Source: Vallitalea pronyensis
GTDB taxonomy: Bacteria > Bacillota > Clostridia > Lachnospirales > Vallitaleaceae
Assembly: GCF_018141445.1 (NCBI RefSeq)
Contig: NZ_CP058649.1
Span: 5,227,001-5,291,000 of the forward strand
DNA length: 64,000 nt
Direction of reading: 5' to 3'
Below the pieces are notes generated by a model, which did no database searches, was not told the origin of the DNA, and worked only from the letters and a program-made list of their open reading frames with translations. Below, one piece after another: positions 45,855-54,499 of the stretch; positions within the stretch are counted from its first letter, which is position 1, and the number at the start of each line of letters is the position of its first letter. The position numbers and the translations under genes were made by a program.

Positions 45855-46907
45855 CTAAGGTGATTGAATGGGTTGACTTAATATGTCTCTAAATAATGCA
45901 TATGCTTTTTTTGCACCATACTCTAGGGTATATCTTTTTTTCACATCCTTATGGGCATTGCGAATAATCCTGCGCCTTAAGCGCTTATGATGGTATAACT
46001 GTTTAATGGCCTTAACCCAATCTTCAACCCTATTATCCACCAAGAAACCATTCTCCATATGTTTTATGGCATAAAGATAGGGGGCAGTTTTACTGGTAAT
46101 GATAGCTGTCTTTGTACCACCGGCTATAGCATACTTTATTTCTGACTTACAATCAAAAAATTCCTTAGCGCTTTTCTTGCTTCTTTCTTCAATACGTGGT
46201 GTCACAAAACGATCGTTAATGATAACAGGGTTGAGCAATATGTTCACATTTTTTACAATGGCAATCATGTCGTCATAAGGCAAAAATGGATAACTTGCAA
46301 TGCCTTTAATCCCACTAAAGTAACGCACATCACCACTTATGGCAATCATTCGAATATCCATATCCTGACGCAAATGGTCCATTATCTCCTTAATAAACGC
46401 CTTACCAAGGGCACCTGTACTCACCCAAGCCATATCATAACCTATATGGTCATTGGCTCCCTTAATCTTCACGGTTTGCTTCATGTCGATATACGTTCGT
46501 AGCACATAAGTATGTATGTTATAAGGCTTAGCTTCATTGGCTAAATTGTCATTGGGACATATGACTGCATGACATGCTGACATCAACTTCTTAGGCAATT
46601 GATTTTGGTCTTCAAAAACCAAATCATCAATCATATAAATAAACCTTTTTTGGTGATGGTATGTGGTGATTAAATGAAACATACGTTGGGCATAAAGGTT
46701 TTCTATGACAATTCCATTGGCACCTAAGCGCTGAAAAATGATGACATCATACGCTGAAACGACTTCATCATTTAATTCTCTATAGTCTATTTCATATGTA
46801 TGGGCATATTTTTTTAACCCTCTGGATAAATCAAAACAGCTTTTTATGGTGCAAGGGTCTGTTTTGTTGGAATACACAAACAGAATATACATGGTATATA
46901 GATTCAT
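45855..46907 (-). CDS. Glycosyltransferase (GT-B-like)
   Basis: 350 residues. Weakly conserved N-terminal half (YDVIIFQRLGANGIVIENLY, FIYMIDDLVFEDQNQLP). The C-terminal half resembles glycosyltransferase family 1/4 proteins: MAWVSTGALGKAFIKEIMD, SYPFLPYDDMIAIVKNVNILLNPVIIND and KSEIKYAIAGGTKTAIITSKTAPYLYAI, then ENGFLVDNRVEDW. It follows rfbB by 69 bp. The M6 start at 46892 is an alternative. Similar in plan to the 42026 gene. Confidence 0.8.
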   Translation of the reverse strand: MNLYTMYILFVYSNKTDPCTIKSCFDLSRGLKKYAHTYEIDYRELNDEVVSAYDVIIFQRLGANGIVIENLYAQRMFHLITTYHHQKRFIYMIDDLVFEDQNQLPKKLMSACHAVICPNDNLANEAKPYNIHTYVLRTYIDMKQTVKIKGANDHIGYDMAWVSTGALGKAFIKEIMDHLRQDMDIRMIAISGDVRYFSGIKGIASYPFLPYDDMIAIVKNVNILLNPVIINDRFVTPRIEERSKKSAKEFFDCKSEIKYAIAGGTKTAIITSKTAPYLYAIKHMENGFLVDNRVEDWVKAIKQLYHHKRLRRRIIRNAHKDVKKRYTLEYGAKKAYALFRDILSQPIQSP

Positions 46908-46976
46908 CCCCTTCTATCAATTATGTATCATGGCTTCGTCCTCACAAGTATAAGGTCTGCATTTTCAGTGTTTCAT

Positions 46977-47939
46977 CTAAGCTTTCCGAGACCACCAAGA
47001 CAGGTTATTGACATACCACTTAATCGTCTCTTCTAAACCTATATCAAAGGTATAAGTCGGCTGCCAATTCAGTTCTCTGATGATTTTTGTTGCATCAATG
47101 GCGTAACGGTAATCATGGCCTAAGCGATCTTTTACATGCTCAATCAGGCTTTCATCTTTACCAAGTACTTGAAGAATTTTTTTGACGATGGCTAGATTGG
47201 TTCTTTCATTATAACCACCTACATTGTAGATTTCTCCCACTTTACCAAAATGAATGACCAAGTCAATGGCTCTACAATGGTCATTCACATGAAGCCAATC
47301 TCTGACTTGAAGCCCATCACCATAAACGGGAAGTGGTATTCCCTCATAGATATTATTAATCATTTTGGGTATGAGTTTTTCAGGATACTGATAAGGACCA
47401 TAGTTGTTGGAGCACCGAGTAATGTTAACAGGAAGATTGTGTGTTTTGTGATAGGAACGAACCAACATATCTGCGGCAGCTTTACTTGCTGAATAAGGGT
47501 TATTGGGTGCTACATGTGTTGTCTCTGTAAAATAGCCTGTTTTTCCCAAAGCACCATAGACTTCATCCGTTGATATCTGTATATATTTCTTGACTTTCTT
47601 TTTTCTTGCTGCTTCTAATAACACGTAGGTTCCTTCAACATTGGTGCGAATAAAGTTTGAAGCATTATCAATGCTGCGATCCACATGGGTCTCAGCTGCA
47701 AAGTTAACCACATAATCAATACCATCTTCCATAATCTTAGAAACCAATGGTTCATCACATATATTCCCGATGATAAATGTGTAGCGTGAATCGTCTTCTA
47801 TGTCTTGCAAGTTTTTTAAATTACCGGCATAGGTTAGTTTATCTAAGTTAATGATGTTGATGTCTTTGTATTGTTTAAGCATATAATGTATAAAATTACT
47901 TCCAATAAATCCTGCTCCACCTGTCACCAGTAATGTCAT
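46977..47939 (-). CDS. rfbB: dTDP-glucose 4,6-dehydratase
   Basis: 320 residues, SDR fold. TGGAGFIGSNFI at residues 6-17 binds NAD, STDEVYG holds the catalytic Thr-Asp-Glu, and Y-S-A-S-K is the Tyr/Lys pair; RCSNNYGPYQYPEKLIP is the family signature. Converts dTDP-glucose to dTDP-4-keto-6-deoxyglucose, step two of dTDP-L-rhamnose synthesis. Its ATG overlaps the rfbC stop by four bases, so translation is coupled. Confidence 0.96.
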   Translation of the reverse strand: MTLLVTGGAGFIGSNFIHYMLKQYKDINIINLDKLTYAGNLKNLQDIEDDSRYTFIIGNICDEPLVSKIMEDGIDYVVNFAAETHVDRSIDNASNFIRTNVEGTYVLLEAARKKKVKKYIQISTDEVYGALGKTGYFTETTHVAPNNPYSASKAAADMLVRSYHKTHNLPVNITRCSNNYGPYQYPEKLIPKMINNIYEGIPLPVYGDGLQVRDWLHVNDHCRAIDLVIHFGKVGEIYNVGGYNERTNLAIVKKILQVLGKDESLIEHVKDRLGHDYRYAIDATKIIRELNWQPTYTFDIGLEETIKWYVNNLSWWSRKA

Positions 47940-48496
47940 TTTACAAATAACCTCCCTTGAGGAATATCTTTAAAATAGGGCAATGCTTTATCTTTTTCTG
48001 ATAACATAATATCCTCCACTTGATGAATAGGCCATGATATATGGAGGGTAGGATCATCCCATCGAATGCCATGATCATATTCTTTATGATAATACGCCGT
48101 TGTTTTATAAAGTACTTTCGCCTTATCCGATAAGACGAGAAAACCATGAGCAAAACCCACGGGTATATACAGTTGTTTTTTATTTTGTTCTGATAACACG
48201 ATAGGGTAGTATTGGCCAAATGTAACTGAACCCATGCGCATATCAACCGCTACGTCATAAATAGCACCATCTAAAACCCTAATTAATTTAGCTTGGGGGT
48301 ATGGATGTTGGTAGTGGAGTCCTCTTAAAACACCTTTTTTTGAAGTGGATTCATTATCTTGTACAAAAGTCTCCATAAATCCTGCTTCCTGCCAATCTCT
48401 TTTATTGAAGCTTTCCATAAAGTAACCCCGCTGGTCTTCATATAGGGTGGGTTCAATGATACATAACCCACTTATATTCGTCTGTGTCACTTTCAA
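47936..48496 (-). CDS. rfbC: dTDP-4-dehydrorhamnose 3,5-epimerase
   Basis: 186 residues from the TTG at 48496 (AAAGGTG six bases upstream, product starts MKVTQTNISGL like other family members); a GTG at 48505 overlaps that site. Cupin fold with the catalytic His in VLRGLHYQ and FVQDNESTSKKGVLRG, VDMRMGSVTFGQ and YIPVGFAHGF motifs. Third step of dTDP-L-rhamnose synthesis. Overlaps rfbB by four bases. Confidence 0.94.
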   Translation of the reverse strand: MKVTQTNISGLCIIEPTLYEDQRGYFMESFNKRDWQEAGFMETFVQDNESTSKKGVLRGLHYQHPYPQAKLIRVLDGAIYDVAVDMRMGSVTFGQYYPIVLSEQNKKQLYIPVGFAHGFLVLSDKAKVLYKTTAYYHKEYDHGIRWDDPTLHISWPIHQVEDIMLSEKDKALPYFKDIPQGRLFVK

Positions 48497-48507
48497 TCTA
48501 CTCACCT

Positions 48508-49383
48508 TTACGACAACCTTTCACTGACCTTTTTCAAGTATAATCCATAATCTGTATTCCCCATAGAATGGGCTATTTTACCTAACGCCTCTTGACTTAT
48601 ATAGCCTTTGTTATAAGCTATCTCCTCAATACAAGCAATAATATTCTGTTCTTCCTTTTGTGTGGTTGCAACAAATTTTCCAGCTTCTAATAGACCATCA
48701 TAAGTACCAGAATCTAACCACTTTATACTGGAATTTAATAAAATGACGTTTAACTGATTTACTGCTAGATAGCATTTATTAATATCTGTTATCTCCAATT
48801 CATTTCGTGTTGAAGGCTTTATATCATGCTCTGCCATGTCAACAGCCTGATGATCGTATAAATAGAGGCCTGTTACAGCAACATTAGATTGTGGTTTTAT
48901 GGGTTTTTCTTCCAGTGATGTTACCTGTCCATCTTTATTAAAAGCTACCACACCGTATTGTGTCGGGTCTGCTACTGTATAACCAAAAACAGTTGCACCT
49001 GTATTTTCTTTAACAGCCTTTAACAGGATATCCTCTAGAGCATGACCATAAAAAATATTGTCCCCTAAGATTAAAGCCACGTTATCCTGTCCAATAAATT
49101 GCTTGCCAACAATGAAGGCATCTGCAATGCCTTTAGGTTCCTGTTGGATGCTATAGGATAATGCTACTCCAATCCTTGAACCATCCCCTAATAATTCTTC
49201 ATAATAATGGATATCTCTTGGTGTGGAGATAATTAAAATATCCTTTATACCTGCTAATAGTAAAACTGATAAAGGATAATAAATCATGGGCTTGTCATAT
49301 ATAGGAAGCATCTGCTTAGAAACTGTCTTTGTAAGAGGATAAAGCCTCGTTCCAGAACCGCCTGCTAATATAATTCCTTTCAT
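48508..49383 (-). CDS. rfbA: Glucose-1-phosphate thymidylyltransferase
   Basis: 291 residues. N-terminal GxGTRLxPxT-type motif GGSGTRLYPLTKTVSKQML, LGDNIFYG, and PKSNVAVTGLY-like VAVTGLYLYD. Makes dTDP-glucose from glucose-1-phosphate and dTTP, the entry step of the rhamnose path. It lies 202 bp from rfbD upstream, so it may have a promoter of its own, and 11 bp from rfbC downstream. Confidence 0.95.
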   Translation of the reverse strand: MKGIILAGGSGTRLYPLTKTVSKQMLPIYDKPMIYYPLSVLLLAGIKDILIISTPRDIHYYEELLGDGSRIGVALSYSIQQEPKGIADAFIVGKQFIGQDNVALILGDNIFYGHALEDILLKAVKENTGATVFGYTVADPTQYGVVAFNKDGQVTSLEEKPIKPQSNVAVTGLYLYDHQAVDMAEHDIKPSTRNELEITDINKCYLAVNQLNVILLNSSIKWLDSGTYDGLLEAGKFVATTQKEEQNIIACIEEIAYNKGYISQEALGKIAHSMGNTDYGLYLKKVSERLS

Positions 49384-49584
49384 ACCTCACCTCTTCTTTT
49401 TGGTACAAGTTCTCTTAGTTCATTTTATTTGAATCTTGACCAAATGGTTACTACATTTACTTAATTCCTTTGACTTATTTATTATAAAATAGAACATGCC
49501 ATATAGAATAGATGTTATGGGCATATGTGTTATTGTATGGTATCTCTATCCATTTATGCAAGGATGACCACCATACTGCTCCTA

Positions 49585-50445
49585 TCATAACATTTTATGC
49601 TGTAAAGTAAAAGAATGAATAAACCGCTTTAAGGCATCTTCCCAAGTAGGCATGGTTTGCCCACACAGATCTTCAGCTTTTTTATTGGATAGTACTGAAT
49701 ATTTTGGTCGCTCAGCACCTGTTAAGACTGTATGGGATTGTATCGGTAGAACCTTTGTGTTCTCCTCTTTTAAGTACCTTATAATCGTCTTAGCAAATGC
49801 ATATCGACTACATGAGCCATTGTTCGCTACATGATAGATACCATAGCAATTAGATGTTATGATTCCCCTTAACATCAGAATAAAATCTTGTGTGTACGTA
49901 GGTGACCCTACCTGGTCATCAACCACATACAAGGTATCCTTATAAGGTATTTGGTCCATGATTTTGTTGACAAAATTATAACCATAAGGACCAAACAGCC
50001 AAGAGGTACGTAGAATGTAATACTTGGAACAAATGCGCTTAACATATTGCTCACCTAACCACTTGGAATAACCATAAGCATTAATTGGATTAGGTGAATG
50101 GCATACTTCATAGGGCAACCCATATTGCCCATCAAACACATAGTCTGTTGAAATATGTACCAGTAAAACATGCATTTGCTGGCAAATGCATGCTAAATTC
50201 TTCACCCCATAGGCATTCACATCCATGGCTAATAAGGTATTGGTTTCACATGCATCCACGTGGGTGATACTTGCGCAATTAATGACCATATCTGGCTGAA
50301 AGTTATGCATATAATACTTGATTAACTCCATATCTCGAATATCACATACTTCTCTTCCTAAACCCATCACATGATGGTCCTTGGATAATGTCCATGTGAT
50401 GTCCCGACCTAATTGACCTTTCGCTCCTGTTACAAGTATTTTCAT
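49585..50445 (-). CDS. rfbD: dTDP-4-dehydrorhamnose reductase
   Basis: 286 residues, SDR fold. TGAKGQLGRD near residue 6 binds NADPH, HISTDYVFDG and NAYGYSKWLGE contain the catalytic Thr and the Tyr/Lys pair, and LRTSWLFGPYGYNF is conserved. Last step of dTDP-L-rhamnose synthesis, though first in transcription order here. With rfbA, rfbC and rfbB the pathway is complete. Confidence 0.94.
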   Translation of the reverse strand: MKILVTGAKGQLGRDITWTLSKDHHVMGLGREVCDIRDMELIKYYMHNFQPDMVINCASITHVDACETNTLLAMDVNAYGVKNLACICQQMHVLLVHISTDYVFDGQYGLPYEVCHSPNPINAYGYSKWLGEQYVKRICSKYYILRTSWLFGPYGYNFVNKIMDQIPYKDTLYVVDDQVGSPTYTQDFILMLRGIITSNCYGIYHVANNGSCSRYAFAKTIIRYLKEENTKVLPIQSHTVLTGAERPKYSVLSNKKAEDLCGQTMPTWEDALKRFIHSFTLQHKML

Positions 50446-50572
50446 CCTTTTCCCCTATATCATTTTATTTGTTAACCCTGTCTACTTTATTTATGAACAT
50501 CCGTGAAGCTTGTCACATAACCTGCTCAATTGGAATATTATAAATTAGGATAAGTATGAAAGGAGGGTTATT

Positions 50573-50773
50573 ATGTACGGATTCGGTTATGGTGGATATG
50601 GCGGATATGGCGGATACGGCTGTGGTTTTGGTCGTTGCTGCTTTAATCGTTGCTGTAATTGCTGTTGCTGTGGTTTCGGTGGCTATGGTGGCTATGGCGG
50701 TTATGGTTATGGCGGTTATGGTTGCGGACGAGGCTATGGTTTTGGAGGCTTCTTCGGACGAGGCTTATATTAG
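50573..50773 (+). CDS. Gly/Tyr/Cys-rich small protein, spore-coat type
   Basis: 66 residues of very low complexity: repeated GYGGYG units, a Cys-rich centre (RCCFNRCCNCCCC) at about 21-33, and an FGG-FFGRGLY end. AAAGGAGGG five bases upstream and a strong terminator after the stop show it is a real gene. It is too small for a signal peptide and has none. Such compositions occur in structural proteins of spore coats and in small Tyr/Gly cross-linkable peptides. Transcribed alone and divergent from the rfb cluster. Confidence 0.82.
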   Translation: MYGFGYGGYGGYGGYGCGFGRCCFNRCCNCCCCGFGGYGGYGGYGYGGYGCGRGYGFGGFFGRGLY

Positions 50774-50798
50774 ATTTAATATAACGGACAGGTTTATA

Positions 50799-50829
50799 GG
50801 ATAAAAGGGCTTCCCTTTTATCCTTTTTT
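50799..50829 (+). terminator. Strong terminator after the Gly/Tyr/Cys gene
   Basis: GGATAAAAGGG (50799-50809) pairs perfectly with CCCTTTTATCC (50813-50823) around a three-base loop and is followed by TTTTTT. Confidence 0.9.
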
Positions 50830-50937
50830 CAAACGCCATTAGCTTCCTATATCTATACTTATGCTATCTTTCTTCGTTGTATTAACCCATCATTATAATA
50901 GAATAAATTTCAGTAGAGCACCAATTACTTTTATAGG

Positions 50938-53028
50938 TTACTTCGTGTTCATAAGAATATCCATGGCTTCGTCTATGTCTGTAATAGGTGCTCGACAAAC
51001 ATGATTCTCGCATAGATATATGGTAGGCTTATCCTTCATGACACCTTTATCTTTTAGGCTGGGATTAAGGGATAATAAGGTATCACTGCCATCATTAATA
51101 AGAATGGTAAAGCAGTCTTTATCCAAGTGATGCAGTTGATGGATCAATGCTTTTATGCTTTCCATATCCTCCAAGGAACCTGCAACAACAATATCCCTGC
51201 TACCTTTCATAAGGATGATTAAGGTTTGCATTAAGAACGTGTGATATCTTGGGTAATGATTGACTTGATGTGCAAAAGCTGACACAATTTCTTTCGCTTT
51301 ATGCTCCAGGGTTACATCGCCTGTCAATCGACTGAGTTTCAATAAATTAAGAGCTGCTACTGAGTTACCTGATGGTATGGCACCATCATAGATTTCTTTC
51401 GGTCTTGTGATTAACGTTTCACTATCACTACTGTATAAGAAAAAACCGCCTTTTTCATCATCCCAAAAATGCCTTATAAGATACTGATTAAGGTCTGTAG
51501 CCCATTGCAAATACAAGGGATCAAAGGTGGTTTCATACAGTTCAATTAACCCCCATACCATAAACGCATAATCATCTAGGAAACCCTCATGTTTCACTTC
51601 ACCATGACGATAGCGTACATATAGACCTCCATCTTCTTTGCTGAGATGCTCTTTTATAAAGGCTGCTGTGTCTATAGCTGCTTCCAAGTATAGATCCTTA
51701 TGCTGATTTTCTAAAACATGAGAATCCTTTGTAAAATCTTTCATATATCGGCTGGTATAGGCTAATGCACCAATCATTAAACCATTCCATGCTGTTAATA
51801 TTTTATCATCCAGATGAGGTCTAACCCTTTTATCTCTATAGGCTAACAACTTATTTTTACATCCATTAACCCATTCTTCATCCTCCAATATGTCTTCTAT
51901 CCCGACATGAAGTAAGTTAAGGATATTATTGCCTTCAAAATTACCCGATGGTGTTGCATCATATAACTGACAGAAGCGTTCTCCATCTTGCTTTCCTAAG
52001 ACCTGTAATATTTCTTCTTTGCTAAAGACATAAAATTTACCTTCCACACCCTCTGAATCTGCATCCTCAGCACTGTAAAAAGCACCTTGTTCCTGCATCA
52101 TATCCCGTTTAAGATATGCAAACATATGCTCCACCACATACTTATACCGCGGTTTTTTGGTAGCATGATATCCCATGGTATAAGCTTTCATCAGCAATGC
52201 ATTGTCATACAGCATTTTTTCAAAATGAGGTACCAACCATTTCTTGTCCGTAGCATAACGTGAAAATCCGCCACCTATATGGTCATAGATACCTCCTTTA
52301 AACATGGCATCTAATGTTTTTTCAGCCATGGTTAACGCTTCTTCAGAGCCATGCACCTTATAATAGTTAAATAAAAAGAATAGATTATGAGGTGTTGGAA
52401 ATTTTGGTGCTTGACCAAACCCACCATCTACCACATCAAAATCGGCTTTTAGCTGTTCATAAGCTCTATCCACAACCTGTTGATTTATCTCCAATGTATG
52501 ATCATGGGATGTACTCTGAATATGCTCCATTAACGCGTCACTTTTTTCTAAGAGGGATGCTTTATTTTCTACCCATAAGGTATGAATATTGGTTAATAAA
52601 TCCACAAAACCAATGCGACCATACATGGACCTTTTAGAAAAATACGTACCAGCAAATAAAGGTTTCTGGTCATGGGTAATAAACACACTTAAAGGCCATC
52701 CACCACTGCCAGTTGTTTTTTGACACACATCCATGTAAACAGCATCAATATCTGGTCTTTCTTCTCGGTCTACTTTAATAGCAATAAAATGGTCATATAA
52801 TATTTTAGCTACTTCCTCGTCTTCAAAGGATTCTTTTTCCATGACATGACACCAATGACATGTGGAGTACCCAATACTTAGAAATACAGGTTTGTCTTCT
52901 TTCTTGGCTCTTTCAAATGCCTCCTTACCCCATGGATACCAATCTACAGGATTGTTTTTGTGCTGTAAAAGGTATGGTGACTTTTCTCTTGCTAATCTAT
53001 TTTCATTTCCTTGAACAGTATATGACAT
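50938..53028 (-). CDS. yyaL: Thioredoxin-domain protein, YyaL/SSP411 family
   Basis: 696 residues, the usual length. N-terminal thioredoxin-like DUF255 domain: NRLAREKSPYLLQHKNNPVDW, then SIGYSTCHWCHVMEKESF with the CHWC pair Cys57/Cys60 and KVDREERPDID. The rest is an (alpha/alpha)6-barrel-like region resembling sugar epimerases (GGGFSRYATDKKWLVPHFEKMLYDNALL, LTAWNGLMIGAL). The molecular role of the family is not settled. Monocistronic as far as can be seen. Confidence 0.94.
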   Translation of the reverse strand: MSYTVQGNENRLAREKSPYLLQHKNNPVDWYPWGKEAFERAKKEDKPVFLSIGYSTCHWCHVMEKESFEDEEVAKILYDHFIAIKVDREERPDIDAVYMDVCQKTTGSGGWPLSVFITHDQKPLFAGTYFSKRSMYGRIGFVDLLTNIHTLWVENKASLLEKSDALMEHIQSTSHDHTLEINQQVVDRAYEQLKADFDVVDGGFGQAPKFPTPHNLFFLFNYYKVHGSEEALTMAEKTLDAMFKGGIYDHIGGGFSRYATDKKWLVPHFEKMLYDNALLMKAYTMGYHATKKPRYKYVVEHMFAYLKRDMMQEQGAFYSAEDADSEGVEGKFYVFSKEEILQVLGKQDGERFCQLYDATPSGNFEGNNILNLLHVGIEDILEDEEWVNGCKNKLLAYRDKRVRPHLDDKILTAWNGLMIGALAYTSRYMKDFTKDSHVLENQHKDLYLEAAIDTAAFIKEHLSKEDGGLYVRYRHGEVKHEGFLDDYAFMVWGLIELYETTFDPLYLQWATDLNQYLIRHFWDDEKGGFFLYSSDSETLITRPKEIYDGAIPSGNSVAALNLLKLSRLTGDVTLEHKAKEIVSAFAHQVNHYPRYHTFLMQTLIILMKGSRDIVVAGSLEDMESIKALIHQLHHLDKDCFTILINDGSDTLLSLNPSLKDKGVMKDKPTIYLCENHVCRAPITDIDEAMDILMNTK

Positions 53029-53144
53029 CCTATCACCTTCTTTCTTATCATTTCCGTATAGTTTTTCACTGAGGACGACTTACTATTCATTGTATCGCTG
53101 TTGCTCTTCAAATAAAAGTCATTTTGGTTTTTTTAGATATCGTC

Positions 53145-53173
53145 TTAAACTTTTGAAGTTAAAGGTGTATAAT
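53145..53173 (+). promoter_or_regulatory. Possible sigma-A promoter for the hydrolase gene
   Basis: TTAAAC (53145-53150), 17 bases, then a consensus TATAAT (53168-53173). It lies 85 bp before the small ORF and about 150 bp before the hydrolase start. The -35 is poor. Confidence 0.4.
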
Positions 53174-53257
53174 AGTTCGTGGTGTGAAATAAAAACTGTT
53201 ATACCAATAATAGTTACTATGGCTTTCACATCCAATGACGTGAGAAAGGAGGATTTT

Positions 53258-53311
53258 ATGATGAACAACAAAATTAATAATAAACTTTTATGGAGGCGTT
53301 TACCTCTATAA
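53258..53311 (+). CDS. Possible 17-residue leader peptide
   Basis: MMNNKINNKLLWRRLPL is preceded by AAAGGAGG at ideal spacing and ends 14 bases before the ATG of the hydrolase; the ribosome binding site of the hydrolase lies in that spacer. Asn/Lys-rich with a basic-hydrophobic end. It may be a translated leader that couples to the next gene, or a chance frame behind a strong site. Confidence 0.35.
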   Translation: MMNNKINNKLLWRRLPL

Positions 53312-53325
53312 AGGATGGAGGAAAT

Positions 53326-54042
53326 ATGATTAAATATAAATCTAAGGTTGACGACATTCCTATCTTATTGTGGGGAGAAAAGAGCGACAATCTTTTTATT
53401 GCAGTCCATGGAAATATGTCAAACAAAGAAGACGTTATCATTGACATATTAGCTGAAGAAGCTGTTCAAAAAGGTTATCAAGTATTAAGCTTTGATTTGC
53501 CAGAACATGGTGAAAGAAAGCTTGACCCTACGCCTTGTAAAGTTCAGTTTGCTGTTCGTGATTTATCTATTATCATGGATTATGCACAATCACATTGGAA
53601 AAAATTGAGCTTATTTGCATGCAGTATAGGTGCTTATTTTAGCCTGTTAGCTTATCAAAAAGATGTATTGGAAAAAGCATTATTTTTATCACCAGTGGTT
53701 AATATGGAAAGAATGATTAACAATATGATGGGGTGGTTTAATATAACACCAGACCGTTTACAAAAGGAAAAGACCATTGAAACACCAATCGGTCAAAAAC
53801 TTTATTGGGATTATTTCTGTTATGTTAAACAACATCCAGTCCATACATGGCATACAGACACTTCGATTTTGTATGGGTCCAATGACGAAGTATGTGAACT
53901 GGATACCATCGATGATTTTGTTAAAAAATTCTCTTGCCAATTAGAAGTGATAGACTCAGGAGAACATTACTTTCATTCAGAAGAACAGTTGACTATGTTC
54001 AGGTATTGGTTACACAAAAGCATATCAACTGCTGTGATTTAG
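53326..54042 (+). CDS. Alpha/beta hydrolase
   Basis: 238 residues from the ATG at 53326 (GGAGG four bases upstream; the ATG at 53290 lacks a site). Alpha/beta-hydrolase order: FIAVHGNMSNKEDV (oxyanion strand), LSFDLPEHGER, nucleophile elbow FACSIGAYFS with Ser100 in a C-S-x-G-A context instead of G-x-S-x-G, acid in LYGSNDEVCE, and the His in DSGEHYFHSEEQ. Substrate unknown. No secretion signal. Plus strand, with the YyaL gene divergent on the other side. Confidence 0.82.
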   Translation: MIKYKSKVDDIPILLWGEKSDNLFIAVHGNMSNKEDVIIDILAEEAVQKGYQVLSFDLPEHGERKLDPTPCKVQFAVRDLSIIMDYAQSHWKKLSLFACSIGAYFSLLAYQKDVLEKALFLSPVVNMERMINNMMGWFNITPDRLQKEKTIETPIGQKLYWDYFCYVKQHPVHTWHTDTSILYGSNDEVCELDTIDDFVKKFSCQLEVIDSGEHYFHSEEQLTMFRYWLHKSISTAVI

Positions 54043-54217
54043 TCTTCTTTTGATACTCTAGAATGATGTCCTTAGTTTAGCACACAAATGTTGCTTTGCA
54101 TAGGACACCTATTTTGAAGTGGTTACCATTATTGTGACTTATTTGCATTAATTTCTAGTTCCTTTACATAATCTTTTTATACCCATAATTGTTATCTTAT
54201 CTATAAAGTAAAACACA

Positions 54218-54247
54218 AATAGAAAGCCCCTACTGAGGCTTTCTATT
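54218..54247 (-). terminator. Hairpin, probable terminator of the sulfatase operon
   Basis: AATAGAAAGCC (54218-54228) pairs perfectly with GGCTTTCTATT (54237-54247). On the minus strand it is followed by TGTGTTTTAC, a weak T tract; on the plus strand by GTTAGAAAC. Confidence 0.5.
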
Positions 54248-54343
54248 GTTAGAAACAAATTATTAATCGTATATTACGATTAAAGAACTATACTATATTG
54301 TTGTATTGAACATTGTTCATCTAAGATGGTCTGCCCAATTGCC

Positions 54344-54469
54344 TTAACTTTCTTTATTCAGTTTACCTATCATATCATGCAACTGTTCTTCTGTTAATTC
54401 GCCAGAACTAAAACCTGCCAAGGTTCCCAGTGGCACTTTAGATTATCCTATAGCAAAATGATCTGTCAT
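54344..54469 (-). pseudogene. Broken or alternative-start small ORF
   Basis: From ATG 54469 the frame reads MTDHFAIG, a TAA, SK, then VPLGTLAGFSSGELTEEQLH and DMIGKLNKES before a stop at 54344. The part after the internal stop has protein-like composition with an amphipathic acidic helix and could start at the GTG at 54436. It lies 31 bp past the sulfatase stop. Not recognised; perhaps a decayed small gene. Confidence 0.3.
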
Positions 54470-54499
54470 CTCTCTGTCTTTAAATTACTTAATGAAGGG

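Larger units (their letters stand above)
54043..54499. other. 457-bp intergenic region between convergent genes
   Basis: Holds a hairpin (54218-54247) that may end one or both convergent transcripts and, nearest the sulfatase gene, a short broken minus-strand frame (54344-54469). I see nothing else. Confidence 0.5.
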
